Shown here piece by piece: positions 24,897-33,935 of a DNA stretch of 64,000 nucleotides. The notes under the pieces were generated by a model. The model saw only the letters and a program-made list of their open reading frames with translations. It made no database searches and was not told the origin of the DNA. Where the stretch lies: NCBI RefSeq assembly GCF_024199985.1, contig NZ_JANARS010000001.1, positions 744,001 to 808,000 on the forward strand. Reading direction: 5' to 3'. Every line of letters begins with the position of its first letter. The stretch's first letter is position 1. The DNA comes from Nocardioides pinisoli. GTDB lineage: Bacteria; Actinomycetota; Actinomycetes; Propionibacteriales; Nocardioidaceae. The position numbers were made by a program, and so were the translations under genes.

Positions 24897-25676
24897 ATGG
24901 CCAAGAGCATCGACGTCTCCGACCTCGACATCTACTACGGCGACTTCCTCGCCGTCGAGGGCGTCAACATGCACATCAAGGCGCGCTCCGTGACCGCCTT
25001 CATCGGCCCCTCCGGCTGCGGCAAGTCCACGGTGCTGCGCTCGCTCAACCGCATGCACGAGGTCATCCCCGGCGCCCACGTGCAGGGCAAGGTGACCGTC
25101 GACGGGCAGTCCCTCTACGACAGCGCCGTCGACCCGGTCGCCGTACGACGCCAGATCGGCATGGTCTTCCAGCGGCCCAACCCGTTCCCGACGATGTCGA
25201 TCTACGAGAACGTCCTGGCCGGCAACCGCCTCAACTCCAAGAAGATGAAGAAGACCGAGGCCGACGACATCGTCGAGCGCTCCCTCAAGGGCGCGAACCT
25301 CTGGAACGAGGTCAAGGACCGCCTCGACAAGCCCGGCATGGGACTCTCCGGCGGCCAGCAGCAGCGCCTCTGCATCGCCCGCGCGATCGCGGTCGAGCCG
25401 CAGGTGCTGCTGATGGACGAGCCGTGCTCGGCGCTCGACCCGATCTCGACCTCCGCGATCGAGGACCTGATCCACGAGCTGAAGTCCGACTACACGATCG
25501 TCATCGTCACCCACAACATGCAGCAGGCCGCCCGCGTCTCCGACGAGACCGGCTTCTTCAACCTCAAGGCCGCCGGCCAGCCCGGCCACCTCGTCGAGTT
25601 CAACGCGACGCCCAAGATGTTCGCCAACCCCGACAACGAGGCCACCGAGGCCTACATCTCCGGCCGTTTCGGCTGA
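24897..25676 (+). CDS. pstB: Phosphate ABC transporter ATP-binding protein
   Basis: A 259-residue ABC ATPase with Walker [11 protein letters not shown]-loop VFQRPNPFP, signature LSGGQQQR and Walker [13 protein letters not shown]. The PNPFP Q-loop and the [16 protein letters not shown] continuation are typical of PstB. CAAGGAG precedes the ATG. Last gene of the pst operon; no phoU follows, and a cluster of palindromic repeats begins about 110 bases downstream. Confidence 0.97.
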   Translation: MAKSIDVSDLDIYYGDFLAVEGVNMHIKARSVTAFIGPSGCGKSTVLRSLNRMHEVIPGAHVQGKVTVDGQSLYDSAVDPVAVRRQIGMVFQRPNPFPTMSIYENVLAGNRLNSKKMKKTEADDIVERSLKGANLWNEVKDRLDKPGMGLSGGQQQRLCIARAIAVEPQVLLMDEPCSALDPISTSAIEDLIHELKSDYTIVIVTHNMQQAARVSDETGFFNLKAAGQPGHLVEFNATPKMFANPDNEATEAYISGRFG

Positions 25677-25712
25677 GCCGGGGGTTTGGGAATCGGGTTT
25701 TCGGGTGGTCTG

Positions 25713-25772
25713 CCCGCTCGTCGGCCCGCTCGTCCGCCCGCTTGTCCACCCGCTCGTCCGCGCGCTCGTCCG
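25713..25772 (+). repeat. Five tandem copies of a 12-base unit
   Basis: CCCGCTCGTCCG or close variants repeat five times without gaps, in the noncoding stretch after pstB. No reading frame of interest uses it. It may vary in copy number between strains. Confidence 0.85.
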
Positions 25773-25784
25773 CCCGGGGCGTAG

Positions 25785-25850
25785 GGGGTAGTTAAGGGAG
25801 AGGTGGTCGGGTTGGGGCCCGTGGAGGGACGGATGTCCCTTAACTACCCC
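25785..25850. repeat. Palindromic repeat element A
   Basis: A 66-base element with arms GTAGTTAAGGGA and TCCCTTAACTAC (12 bp perfect) around a variable centre. Its first 22 bases recur inverted at 27295-27316 on the other side of the AbiEi-like gene. It could act as a bidirectional terminator for pstB. Confidence 0.85.
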
Positions 25851-25867
25851 AGCCCCTCGTCCGCCCA

Positions 25868-25934
25868 GGGCTAGTTAAGGGAGAGGTGGGCCGGATCGGG
25901 CCCTGTGGAGGGACAGATGTCCCTTAACTACCCC
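25868..25934. repeat. Palindromic repeat element B
   Basis: A second copy of element A, 17 bases further on; the arms TAGTTAAGGGA and TCCCTTAACTA and the centre GTGGAGGGAC are shared with copy A. Confidence 0.85.
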
Positions 25935-26088
25935 GGCTGCCCTCGCCCGCCCGCGAAACCGCTGAGCAGCGGGGTCTTCGTCGGTTCCTGACCACCTCGG
26001 GCCTCAGAGCCTGTGGACGAGCTGCGCGCGCGGGCGCGCTGTGGAGACAGCCGCGCAGGCGTCAGCGTGTGCCGCCACGATCGGTGGC

Positions 26089-27147
26089 ATGGACGTTCTC
26101 GGTGCCGGCGCGGGGCCGTTGTACGGCGTGGGGCCGCGCGAGGGGGTCAGAGCGACCGTGGTCTGGCCGCGGCGTCGTTCCGACGTCGACGGACCCTCGG
26201 TCCGGCAGATCCGTCGCGGGGAGGTGCGCCGCTCTTCCCACGGCCTCTACGTTCCGACCGGCGTGGAGCTGACGGCGCATCAACGCATCGTGGAGGCGGC
26301 GGCGATGTATCGCAGCGGCGTGGTGACCGGTTGGGCCGCGCTGGCCTGGACGAATGCCCGCTGGTTCGGCGAGGACGACGCCGCGCCGGTGCCGATCGCC
26401 CTCGGCATTGGGCACGGTGGCGGGACCCAGAAGCATCTCGCCGTGACCGACCAGGAGTTCCTTCCGCCCGGTGAGGTGATGAGGATCGACGGACTTCGCA
26501 TCACCACCCCGGTGCGGAGCGTGACGTACGAGATGCGCCGCGCGGCCACTCTCACGTGCGCTCTCGAGATCGCCGACATGGCCTGCTACAGCGACCTCGT
26601 CTCTCGCGACGAGATCGCCCGCTACTGCCTCACCGAGCTGCCCATCCAGACCGGGGTCGGCATGGTGCGGGACGCCTTGCCGCACATCCGGGAGAACGCG
26701 TGGTCTCCGGCCGAGGTCAGGATGCGGGGCATCTGGCTTGCGGCTCGGCCCGGCGCGACGCTCATGTGCAACGCGCCGGTCTTCTCGCGCAATGGCGTCC
26801 ATCTGGCGACCCCGGACCTGCTCGATCCGGTGGCAGGTGTGTACGGCGAGTACGAGGGCTCTCTCCACCTGCTGGGCGAGCGGCGTGCCGCCGACGTGGC
26901 GCGCGAGGAGAAGCTGCGATCTGCCGGACTCGAGGGCGCCACGATGGTGGCCTCGGACGCCGGCAACCTCACCAACTTCCTCGCCCGCCTCGAGGGCGCG
27001 CACAGCCGGGCGATCGAGCGGTCAGGGGCGCGGGCGTGGACGCTGGAGAAGCCGGCCTGGTGGATCGACACCAGCACGGTGGCAGCACGTCGGGCCCTCT
27101 CCGCGGCGCAACGGGAGCGGCTGCTGCGCTACCGCCGCGCGGCGTGA
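26089..27147 (+). CDS. AbiEi/DUF559-type orphan protein with nuclease-like C-terminus
   Basis: A 352-residue protein of a family found in many divergent copies in actinobacterial genomes. The first 80 residues resemble the AbiEi antitoxin-type winged helix (RQIRRGEVRRSSHGLYVPTG, then a membrane-free helical part with GVVTGWAALAW). The C-terminal third has PDLLDPVAGVYGEYEGSLH, the arrangement of a PD-(D/E)xK nuclease core like DUF559/Vsr. No AbiEii toxin gene is beside it. Palindromic repeats with inverted ends enclose the gene (25785-27316), as also happens for the related pseudogene at 34800. Third-position GC is lower than in its neighbours, consistent with acquisition. Confidence 0.7.
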   Translation: MDVLGAGAGPLYGVGPREGVRATVVWPRRRSDVDGPSVRQIRRGEVRRSSHGLYVPTGVELTAHQRIVEAAAMYRSGVVTGWAALAWTNARWFGEDDAAPVPIALGIGHGGGTQKHLAVTDQEFLPPGEVMRIDGLRITTPVRSVTYEMRRAATLTCALEIADMACYSDLVSRDEIARYCLTELPIQTGVGMVRDALPHIRENAWSPAEVRMRGIWLAARPGATLMCNAPVFSRNGVHLATPDLLDPVAGVYGEYEGSLHLLGERRAADVAREEKLRSAGLEGATMVASDAGNLTNFLARLEGAHSRAIERSGARAWTLEKPAWWIDTSTVAARRALSAAQRERLLRYRRAA

Positions 27148-27219
27148 CGACGTACTGCGACGACGGCTGGCCGGCCGCGTGACCAAGGCGGAACGTGCTG
27201 GCGGGGGCTCCGACGTCGT

Positions 27220-27316
27220 GGGGTAGTTAAGGGCCACGTGACCATGGACTACCGCCAGATCGCCCAGTTCTCCCTTAGCTACCGCCCACAACCGCCACCT
27301 CTCCCTTAACTACCCC
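27220..27316. repeat. Palindromic repeat element C
   Basis: A 97-base variant of elements A and B: it begins GGGGTAGTTAAGGG and ends CCCTTAACTACCCC, with an internal CTCCCTTAGCTACCG half-copy. Its last 22 bases are the exact reverse complement of the first 22 of element A. Confidence 0.85.
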
Positions 27317-27423
27317 GGATGACCCCCGGGATGACGACCGGCCGGGCGACCGGGCCGACGACCGACGGCCGACGACCGGCGGGAAGCGCGGTTGCCGAAG
27401 GCCGGGGGACGGGGGCGGGCCCG

Positions 27424-28419
27424 TCAGGGGAGGAAGATGTGCGCGACCCAGTAGCAGATGGCGGCGGCGAGGGCGGCGGCCGGGAAGGTGAGCACCCAGG
27501 CGGTGAGGATCGACTTCGCCACGCCCCAGCGGACGGCGGAGAGGCGCTTGGTGGCGCCGACGCCCATGACCGCGGAGGTGATGGTGTGGGTGGTCGAGAT
27601 CGGCGCCTCGAAGACGTAGGCCGTGGAGTAGAGCACGGACGCGGCGACCGACTCGGCGGCGAACCCGCGGGCCGGGTCGAGGTGGATGATGCGGCGGCCG
27701 AGGGTGCGCATGATGCGCCAGCCGCCGGACCAGGTGCCGAGGGAGATCGCGGTCGCCGCGGCGACGATCACCCAGAGGGGCAGGGGGTCGGAGGCGGCGA
27801 CGTAGCCGCCGGTGAGCAGCGCCAGGAAGATGACGCCCATCGTCTTCTGGGCGTCCTGGAGGCCGTGACCGAGGGCCATGGCGGCGGCGGAGACGGTCTG
27901 CGCGATCTTGAAGCCGCGGTTGGCGCGGCCCGGGTTGGCCCGCCGGAAGGCCCACATGATGCCGAGCATCAGCGCGAAGCCGAGGGTGAAGGCCACGAGC
28001 GGCGACACGAACATCGGGATGACGACCTTCTCCAGCACGACCAGCCAGTTGGCGGTCGCGCCGGCCGCGACCGCGGCGCCGACGAGGCCGCCGATGAGGG
28101 CGTGCGAGGACGACGACGGCAGGCCGTAGTACCAGGTGATCATGTTCCACGTGATGGCGCCGAGCAGGCCGCACATCACGATCACCAGACCGTGGCTGCC
28201 GGTGCCCGGATCGATCGTCTCCGACACGGTCTGGGCGACCTTCTGGCCCAGGAACGCGCCGACGAAGTTCATGATGGCCGCCATGGCCAGGGCCACGCGC
28301 GGCTTGAGGGCGCCCGTCGAGACGGACGTCGCGATGGCGTTGGCCGCGTCGTGGAAGCCGTTGGTGTAGTCGAAGATCAGGGCGACGACGACGACCGCGA
28401 TGATGATCCCGAGCTCCAT
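27424..28419 (-). CDS. pit: Low-affinity inorganic phosphate transporter (Pit)
   Basis: A 331-residue polytopic membrane protein with the two PiT signature repeats: DYTNGFHDAANAIATSVSTG at the N-terminus and the related STAYVFEAPISTTHTITSA near the end, plus GLPSSSSHALIGG in the middle. It carries metal-phosphate complexes with protons. The DUF47 gene upstream (start 29092) is its usual partner; the two are 55 bases apart on the same strand. Confidence 0.95.
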   Translation of the reverse strand: MELGIIIAVVVVALIFDYTNGFHDAANAIATSVSTGALKPRVALAMAAIMNFVGAFLGQKVAQTVSETIDPGTGSHGLVIVMCGLLGAITWNMITWYYGLPSSSSHALIGGLVGAAVAAGATANWLVVLEKVVIPMFVSPLVAFTLGFALMLGIMWAFRRANPGRANRGFKIAQTVSAAAMALGHGLQDAQKTMGVIFLALLTGGYVAASDPLPLWVIVAAATAISLGTWSGGWRIMRTLGRRIIHLDPARGFAAESVAASVLYSTAYVFEAPISTTHTITSAVMGVGATKRLSAVRWGVAKSILTAWVLTFPAAALAAAICYWVAHIFLP

Positions 28420-28474
28420 CAGGCCGTGCTCCGGGCGCGCGAGGGCAAGGGGGTGGCAGGCGTCAGCATCGGGG

Positions 28475-29092
28475 TCAGGACTCCTTGACCGCGATCTGCT
28501 CGACGATGTTGGCGACCTTCTCGAAGGCGTCGATCGCCCCCTCGAGCGACTCCACGATGTCCTTGAGCTTCATGACCTCGAGGGCCTCGAACTCGCCGCT
28601 GAACAGGTTGGCCAGGATCCGGCGGTAGGACTTGTCGCCGGTGTTCTCGAGCCGGTTGATCTCGATCCAGTACTCGTCGAGCGAGCCCATCGACTCCAGC
28701 TTGGGCATCGCCGCCGCGGTCAGCTCGGCGCAGCGCTGCAGCACCTCGACCTGCTGGGTGGTCTCCGGCGGCAGCGAGGTGACCTCGTAGAGCAGGACCA
28801 GGTCGACGGCCTCGTCCATCATGTCCATGACGTCGTCGAGCGCCGAGGCGAGGGAGTAGATGTCCTCGCGGTCGAACGGCGTGACGAACGTGCTGTTGAC
28901 CCGTCGGATGATCGAGTGGGTCGTCTCGTCGGCAGCGTGCTCGGCCTCGCGCATGCGCTGGGCGATCTCTGCCTTGGAGTTGCCGACCGACAGCATCTCG
29001 CTGAGGAGCTGCGAGCCGACGACGAGGTGGTTGGCAGCTTCGCTGAAGAGGTCGTAGAACGAGCTGTCGACAGGGCGGAACTTCAAACGCAC
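28475..29092 (-). CDS. DUF47 family PhoU-like partner of Pit
   Basis: A 205-residue all-helical protein with PhoU-like three-helix pattern, containing MREAEHAADETTHSI and DREDIYSLASALDDVMD (metal-binding acidic motifs E-x3-D and D-x3-D of the family). It is believed to restrain or tune the adjacent Pit transporter. I chose the GTG at 29092 because GGAG lies upstream and homologues begin with a segment like VRLKFRPVDSSFYDLF; an ATG at 29131 would add 13 residues but lies in a palindrome. Confidence 0.88.
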   Translation of the reverse strand: MRLKFRPVDSSFYDLFSEAANHLVVGSQLLSEMLSVGNSKAEIAQRMREAEHAADETTHSIIRRVNSTFVTPFDREDIYSLASALDDVMDMMDEAVDLVLLYEVTSLPPETTQQVEVLQRCAELTAAAMPKLESMGSLDEYWIEINRLENTGDKSYRRILANLFSGEFEALEVMKLKDIVESLEGAIDAFEKVANIVEQIAVKES

Positions 29093-29115
29093 GGTGAACT
29101 CCGAACGGGGGGCGG

Positions 29116-29131
29116 ATGAACCGTGGTTCAT
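29116..29131. promoter_or_regulatory. Inverted repeat upstream of the DUF47-pit genes
   Basis: ATGAACC and GGTTCAT form a perfect 7-bp inverted repeat with a 2-base spacer. On the minus strand GTTCATC and, 22 bases later, GTTCACC resemble PHO-box half sites, so PhoP control of this second phosphate system is plausible. Confidence 0.35.
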
Positions 29132-29198
29132 GCTAGGGGGTCAGCGGCCCAGAGACGCAACCTCGGGGCCCGGTTCGAACGCCTGTGTGATGCGGCGC

Positions 29199-31376
29199 TC
29201 AGCGACGACGTACGCGCTGGCGCACGATGAGCTCGTCCTGCAGGTGGCGCTCGCCGCGGTGCAGCTGCCACTCGCCGTGGGCGTCGAGCTCCCAGGCCGT
29301 CGTCCCCGGGTCGAACGCGAGGTCGAGCAGCGCGCCGATCTCCTGTACGACGTGCGGGTCCCGCAGGCGTACGAGCACCTCGACGCGGCGGTCGAGGTTG
29401 CGGTGCATCATGTCGGCCGAGCCGATCCACGCGGCCGGCTCGCCGCCGTTCTCGAACCAGAAGATGCGACTGTGCTCGAGGAAGCGCCCGAGGATCGAGC
29501 GCACGCGCACGGTCTCGGACAGGCCGGGTACGCCGGGTCGCAGGGCGCAGATGCCGCGGATGAGCAGCTCGACGCGCACCCCCTCCTGCGAGGCGAGGTA
29601 GAGCGCGTCGATCACCGCCTCGTCGACCACCGAGTTGGCCTTGATCCGAATCCCCGCGGGCCGGCCGGCCTGGTGGTGGGCGATCTCCTGGTGGATGTGG
29701 GCGACGAGGCCCTCGCGCACGCTGTGGGGCGCGACGAGCAGGTGGTCGTAGGTGCGGTTGCGGCTGATCCCGGACAGGTTGTTGAACAGGAGCGCGACGT
29801 CCTCGCCGATCTCCGGGTTGGCCGTCAGCAGGCCGAGGTCCTCGTAGACGCGGGCCGTCTTGGGGTTGTAGTTGCCGGTGCCGAGGTGGACGTAGCGCCG
29901 GATGCCCTCGGGCTCGTCGCGCACCACCATCGACAGCTTGCAGTGCGTCTTGAGCCCGACGAGACCGTAGACGACGTGGCAGCCGGCCTGCTCGAGCTTG
30001 CGGGCCCAGCGGATGTTGTTCTGCTCGTCGAAGCGCGCCTTGATCTCCACGATCACCAGCACCTGCTTGCCGGCCTCAGCGGCGTCGATGAGCGCCTCGA
30101 TGATCGGGCTGTCGCCGGAGGTGCGGTAGAGCGTCTGCTTGATCGCGAGCACGTGCGGGTCGGCCGCGGCCTGCTCGAGGAAGCGCTGCACCGACGTGGC
30201 GAAGGAGTCGTAGGGGTGGTGCAGCAGCACGTCGTGGCGCGACACGGAGTCGAAGACGTCGACGGGGGAGGACGACTCGACCTCGGCCAGGCTGGGGTGC
30301 GTCGACGGCAGGAAGGCGGCGTACTTGAGGTCGTCGCGGGGCAGGTCGGCGATGGAGTGGAGGCCGGTGAGGTCGAGCGGGCCGGGCAGGGAGACGACCT
30401 CGTCGCGCCCGACGCCGAGCTCGGAGACGAGCAGCTCGAGCACCTTGGGGTCCATCGACTCCTCGACCTCGAGGCGCACCGGCGGGCCGAACCGGCGCCG
30501 CTGCAGCTCCTTCTCGAGGGCCTTGAGGAGGTTCTCCGCGTCGTCCTCCTCGACCTCGAGGTCCTCGTTGCGGGTGACCCGGAAGGTGTGCGAGGCCATG
30601 ACCTCCATGCCCGGGAAGAGCTTCTTCAGGTGCTCGCCGATGACGTCCTCGATCGGCACGAAGCGCTGGTTGCCGACCCCGACGAAGCGGCCGAAGGTCG
30701 GCGGCACCTTGACGCGCGCGAAGTGCTCGGTGCCCGTCGTCGGGTGGCGTACGACGACCGCGAGGTTGAGCGACAGCCCGGAGATGTAGGGAAAGGGGTG
30801 GGCGGGGTCGACGGCGAGCGGGGTGAGGACGGGGAAGATCCGGTCCCTGAAGAGCTTCTTGCAGGTCTTCTGCTCCTCGCGGTCGAGCTCGGACCAGCGG
30901 AGGATCTCGATGCCGTGGCCGCCGAGCTCGGGCAGGAGGTCGACCAGCGCGCGGGCGTGGCGCTCCATCAGCGTCCGGCTCTCGACCCACAGCGTCTCGA
31001 GCTGCTCGCGCGGCATCATCCCGCTGGCGGCCCGCACGGCGACCCCGGCCGCGATGCGCCGCTTGAGGCCGGCGACGCGGACCATGAAGAACTCGTCGAG
31101 GTTGCTGGCGAAGATCGCCAGGAAGCGGGCGCGCTCGAGCAGCGGCAGCCCGGGGTCCTCGGCCAGCTCGAGGACGCGCTGGTTGAAGCGGACCCACGAG
31201 ATCTCACGGTCGATGAAGCGGTCGGCGTACTTCTCCACGCCGGCGATCGCCTCGGCATCGGGCAGGTAGGGCGGCTCGACGTCGAAGGTGTCGGTGGGGT
31301 GACCCAGCGGGTCGGCGACCGGCCCCTCCTCCACCGACGGTGAGACTGCGCTGGTGAGGGTGGCCGGGTCTGACAT
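29199..31376 (-). CDS. ppk: Polyphosphate kinase 1
   Basis: A 725-residue Ppk1: an N-terminal domain with [19 protein letters not shown], the head domain with FARVKVPP and the catalytic half with the autophosphorylated histidine in [11 protein letters not shown] and the second histidine in HLGTGNYN. It makes polyphosphate from ATP reversibly. The ATG at 31376 gives about 40 acidic residues before the fold. Its place between pit/pst and mutT1 genes matches the phosphate block of other actinobacteria. Confidence 0.96.
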   Translation of the reverse strand: MSDPATLTSAVSPSVEEGPVADPLGHPTDTFDVEPPYLPDAEAIAGVEKYADRFIDREISWVRFNQRVLELAEDPGLPLLERARFLAIFASNLDEFFMVRVAGLKRRIAAGVAVRAASGMMPREQLETLWVESRTLMERHARALVDLLPELGGHGIEILRWSELDREEQKTCKKLFRDRIFPVLTPLAVDPAHPFPYISGLSLNLAVVVRHPTTGTEHFARVKVPPTFGRFVGVGNQRFVPIEDVIGEHLKKLFPGMEVMASHTFRVTRNEDLEVEEDDAENLLKALEKELQRRRFGPPVRLEVEESMDPKVLELLVSELGVGRDEVVSLPGPLDLTGLHSIADLPRDDLKYAAFLPSTHPSLAEVESSSPVDVFDSVSRHDVLLHHPYDSFATSVQRFLEQAAADPHVLAIKQTLYRTSGDSPIIEALIDAAEAGKQVLVIVEIKARFDEQNNIRWARKLEQAGCHVVYGLVGLKTHCKLSMVVRDEPEGIRRYVHLGTGNYNPKTARVYEDLGLLTANPEIGEDVALLFNNLSGISRNRTYDHLLVAPHSVREGLVAHIHQEIAHHQAGRPAGIRIKANSVVDEAVIDALYLASQEGVRVELLIRGICALRPGVPGLSETVRVRSILGRFLEHSRIFWFENGGEPAAWIGSADMMHRNLDRRVEVLVRLRDPHVVQEIGALLDLAFDPGTTAWELDAHGEWQLHRGERHLQDELIVRQRVRRR

Positions 31377-31422
31377 GTCGTCCAGTGTGGCACCGGTTGG
31401 TGAACGCCGAGTGACGCTCGCG

Positions 31423-31785
31423 TCAGTAGACCAGCGCCTGGACACCCTCGCCCAGGACCTCCTCGGCGAAGACCGCGGCACCCGCGATGCGTACGCCCTC
31501 GCGCAGGTCGGCCTCGCCGATGTCGCGCCGCGCGGCGCACTGCGAGCAGACGGTGACCGAGCCGGAGTCGAGGACCACCGCCATCAGCTGGTCGAGCGGG
31601 GTGGCCAGGCGCAGGTCGAAGGCCTCGGCCCGCCCGGGGACGCCGAACCACGCGGCCTCGCCGGTCAGCCACAGCGACACCTCGGCGCCCGACGCGGCGG
31701 CGGACGCGGCGACGGTGAACGCCTGGTTGCAGCGCTCGGCGTCCTCGGCGCCGCAGGTGACCTTGACGACCAGTGAGCGAGCCAT
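31423..31785 (-). CDS. DsrE/DsrF-like family protein
   Basis: A 120-residue protein with the DsrE fold: N-terminal [18 protein letters not shown], then [11 protein letters not shown] and a late Cys pair in [11 protein letters not shown]. DsrE-like proteins move sulfur or bind small thiols; the CSQC pair could carry the sulfane, but the function in actinobacteria is unknown. Its start is 23 bases from the divergent nitrobindin start. Confidence 0.82.
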   Translation of the reverse strand: MARSLVVKVTCGAEDAERCNQAFTVAASAAASGAEVSLWLTGEAAWFGVPGRAEAFDLRLATPLDQLMAVVLDSGSVTVCSQCAARRDIGEADLREGVRIAGAAVFAEEVLGEGVQALVY

Positions 31786-31808
31786 GGCTGAACACTAGAC
31801 TCGCGCCC

Positions 31809-32303
31809 ATGCCCTTCGAGCTGCCCGACAATCTGCACCCCAACTGCGGCCCCGTCGCCTGGCTGCTCGGCACGTGGCGCGGCAACGGCCACGGCGACTA
31901 CCCCACGATCGAGAAGTTCCAGTTCGGCCAGGAGCTGATCTTCACCCACGACGGCCGCCCGTTCTTCCACTACATGGCGCGCGCGTGGATCGTCGACGAG
32001 CAGGGCGAGTTCGTCCGCGACGCCGCGATGGAGTCCGGCTTCCTGCGCTGCCCCGAGCCCGGCAAGGTCGAGCTCCTCCTCGCCCACAACATCGGCTTCT
32101 CGGAGGTCTGGTACGGCGCGGCCGAGGGCGGCAAGCTCGAGATGCACACCGCCGGGGTCTCCTTCACCGAGACCGCGAAGGAGGTCACCGGCGGCTCGCG
32201 GATGTACGGCAACGTCGACGGCGACCTGCTCTACGCCTACGACATGAAGGCCGTCGGCCAGGAGCTCCAGCCGCACCTCTGGGCGCGCCTCAAGCGAGCC
32301 TGA
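31809..32303 (+). CDS. Nitrobindin-type heme-binding FABP-family protein
   Basis: A 164-residue beta-barrel protein with the family signature GTWRGNGHGDYPTI near the N-terminus and a histidine near the end (LQPHLWARLKR), the position of the heme-ligating histidine in nitrobindins such as the M. tuberculosis protein. Ferric heme in this fold reacts with nitric oxide, peroxynitrite or nitrite. The gene is followed by the coupled peptide (TGATG) and the fur-family gene. Confidence 0.88.
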   Translation: MPFELPDNLHPNCGPVAWLLGTWRGNGHGDYPTIEKFQFGQELIFTHDGRPFFHYMARAWIVDEQGEFVRDAAMESGFLRCPEPGKVELLLAHNIGFSEVWYGAAEGGKLEMHTAGVSFTETAKEVTGGSRMYGNVDGDLLYAYDMKAVGQELQPHLWARLKRA

Positions 32304-32383
32304 TGACCACCCCACGACGTCCTTCTCCTCCGCTTCGCTCCCCCGAACGAGCGCCGCGGGGACCCCGGAACCCGGCGCCATGA
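32303..32383 (+). CDS. Coupled 26-residue peptide in a dispersed intergenic repeat (copy 2)
   Basis: The ATG at 32303 overlaps the nitrobindin stop as TGATG, and the TGA at 32381-32383 overlaps the fur-family start (ATGA). The peptide begins MTTPRRPSPPLRSPERAP and matches copy 1 between pstC and pstA, with scattered substitutions and a 12-base longer tail. Start-to-start distance is 77 bases here and 65 there, equal modulo 3, so both copies keep the coupling frame. Confidence 0.45.
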   Translation: MTTPRRPSPPLRSPERAPRGPRNPAP

Positions 32384-32814
32384 GCGACGACCTGGCGGCG
32401 AGGCTGCGGGAGCAGGGGCTGCGGCTCACCCCGCAGCGCGAGCTGATCCTGCGCGCCGTCGAGGAGCTCCGGCACGCCACCCCAGACGAGGTGCTCGCGC
32501 ACGTGCGCAGCCAGGTGAGCTCGGTCAACGCCTCCACCGTCTACCGCACCCTCGAGGTCCTCGAGGAGCTCGGGCTGGTGCGCCACACCCACCTCAGCGA
32601 CCGCGCGCCGACCTACCACTCCACCCGCGAGCACGAGCACGTCCACGTGGTGTGCCGCGGCTGCCACTCGGTCCGCTCCTACGACCCCGCCCTCGTGCAG
32701 TCGCTCGTCGCCGCGTTGGGGGAGGACGGGTTCTCGGTCGACGTCGGCCACCTCGCGATCTTCGGCACCTGCGCCGACTGCTCGGCCGCGGCCGCCTCAC
32801 CCGAGCCGACCTAG
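32380..32814 (+). CDS. Fur family repressor, probably Nur (nickel) type
   Basis: A 144-residue Fur-fold regulator: winged helix with RLTPQREL and SVNASTVYRTLEVLEELG, and a metal domain with HEHEHVHVVCRGC and a late CADC pair for structural zinc. In Streptomyces the nitrobindin-type gene is next to the nickel regulator Nur, which supports Nur by synteny, but the sequence alone does not separate Nur from Zur or FurA. Confidence 0.88.
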   Translation: MSDDLAARLREQGLRLTPQRELILRAVEELRHATPDEVLAHVRSQVSSVNASTVYRTLEVLEELGLVRHTHLSDRAPTYHSTREHEHVHVVCRGCHSVRSYDPALVQSLVAALGEDGFSVDVGHLAIFGTCADCSAAAASPEPT

Positions 32815-32823
32815 ACTCGAGGC

Positions 32824-33771
32824 ATGGCCAGCCCCCTCCTCGCCCTGCCCGGTGCCGTCGCCGGCGACGGCATCGACGCCCCCGTCGCCGCCCACTACGG
32901 CTCCTTCAACACCGAGCAGCGCAGCCTCGCGCAGGGCGACGGCTTCGTCGACCTCTCGCACCGCGACGTCGTACGCATCTCGGGTCCGGAGCGGCTGTCG
33001 TGGCTGCACAACCTGACCACGCAGTACTTCGCCGGCCTCGCCCCGGGCGCCTGGACCCAGGCACTGGTGCTGAGCCCGCAGGGCCACGTCGAGCACGCCT
33101 TCGCCGGGGTCGACGACGGCGAGGCGTTCACCGCCCACACCGAGCCCGGCGCGGGCGCGGCGCTGGCGGAGTGGCTCGAGCGGATGAAGTTCATGACGCG
33201 GGTCGAGATCGCGCTCGTCGACGACATCGCCGTCATGTGGCGCCCGGGGGAGGACCCGTCACGACAGGGCGGCCGCTACGACCTCGTGCCCCGCGACAAG
33301 CTGGAGGCCTACGCCGAGGCGGCCGGGCCGGCGTGCGGGCTGTGGGCCTTCGAGGCGCTGCGCATCGAGCGCGGCGAGCCGCGGCTCGGCCTCGACACCG
33401 ACCACCGCACGATCCCCAACGAGGTCGGCTGGATCGGGCCGGCGGTGCACCTCGACAAGGGCTGCTACCGCGGCCAGGAGACCGTCGCGCGCGTCCACAC
33501 GCTCGGCCGTCCGCCCCGCCGGCTGGTGCTGCTGCACCTCGACGGCTCGGAGAACCGCCTGCCCGCCGCCGGCTCCCCGGTGTCGTACGACGGCCGCGAC
33601 GTCGGCTTCGTCGGCTCCAGCGCCCGCCACCACGAGCTCGGCCCCATCGCGCTCGCCCTGGTCAAGCGCAACGTCCCGGTCGACGCGACGCTCACCGTCG
33701 ACGAGATGCCCGCCGCCCAGGAGGTCGTCGTCGACCCCGAGGTCGGCCTGCACGTCCGCCCCCTGCGCTGA
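32824..33771 (+). CDS. ygfZ: YgfZ/GcvT-type folate-binding protein
   Basis: A 315-residue protein of the aminomethyltransferase fold with the YgfZ signature KGCYRGQET containing the essential cysteine. YgfZ uses tetrahydrofolate in assembly or repair of iron-sulfur clusters in some enzymes. It follows the fur-family gene by nine bases in the same direction, so both are probably on one transcript. Downstream are two palindromic 44-base repeats. Confidence 0.92.
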   Translation: MASPLLALPGAVAGDGIDAPVAAHYGSFNTEQRSLAQGDGFVDLSHRDVVRISGPERLSWLHNLTTQYFAGLAPGAWTQALVLSPQGHVEHAFAGVDDGEAFTAHTEPGAGAALAEWLERMKFMTRVEIALVDDIAVMWRPGEDPSRQGGRYDLVPRDKLEAYAEAAGPACGLWAFEALRIERGEPRLGLDTDHRTIPNEVGWIGPAVHLDKGCYRGQETVARVHTLGRPPRRLVLLHLDGSENRLPAAGSPVSYDGRDVGFVGSSARHHELGPIALALVKRNVPVDATLTVDEMPAAQEVVVDPEVGLHVRPLR

Positions 33772-33799
33772 CGCCGGCCTCTGCGGTCGCCGGGGACGG

Positions 33800-33843
33800 G
33801 CGTCATACCGATCGGCACCGATGGGTGCGGCTTCGTATGACGC
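33800..33843. repeat. 44-base palindromic element, copy 1
   Basis: The ends GCGTCAT and ATGACGC are inverted repeats; the centre contains CCGATCGGCACC and GGGTGCGG. It lies between the convergent ygfZ and mshD genes, so it may form a terminator for both. Confidence 0.85.
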
Positions 33844-33863
33844 TGCCGGGGTGCCCAGGTCGA

Positions 33864-33907
33864 GCGTCATCCCGATCGGCACCTGTGGGTGCGGGTTCGT
33901 ATGACGC
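33864..33907. repeat. 44-base palindromic element, copy 2
   Basis: A second copy with identical ends and centre CCGATCGGCACC, 20 bases after copy 1. The pair of near-identical elements in direct order is REP-like. Confidence 0.85.
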
Positions 33908-33935
33908 TGGGGGTCGCGCCGGGCCGAGGGCCAGG

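Noticed and set aside
25785..25934. The paired palindromes as a CRISPR array
   Set aside because: Only two or three units of unequal length with hairpin arms, no regular spacers and no cas genes.
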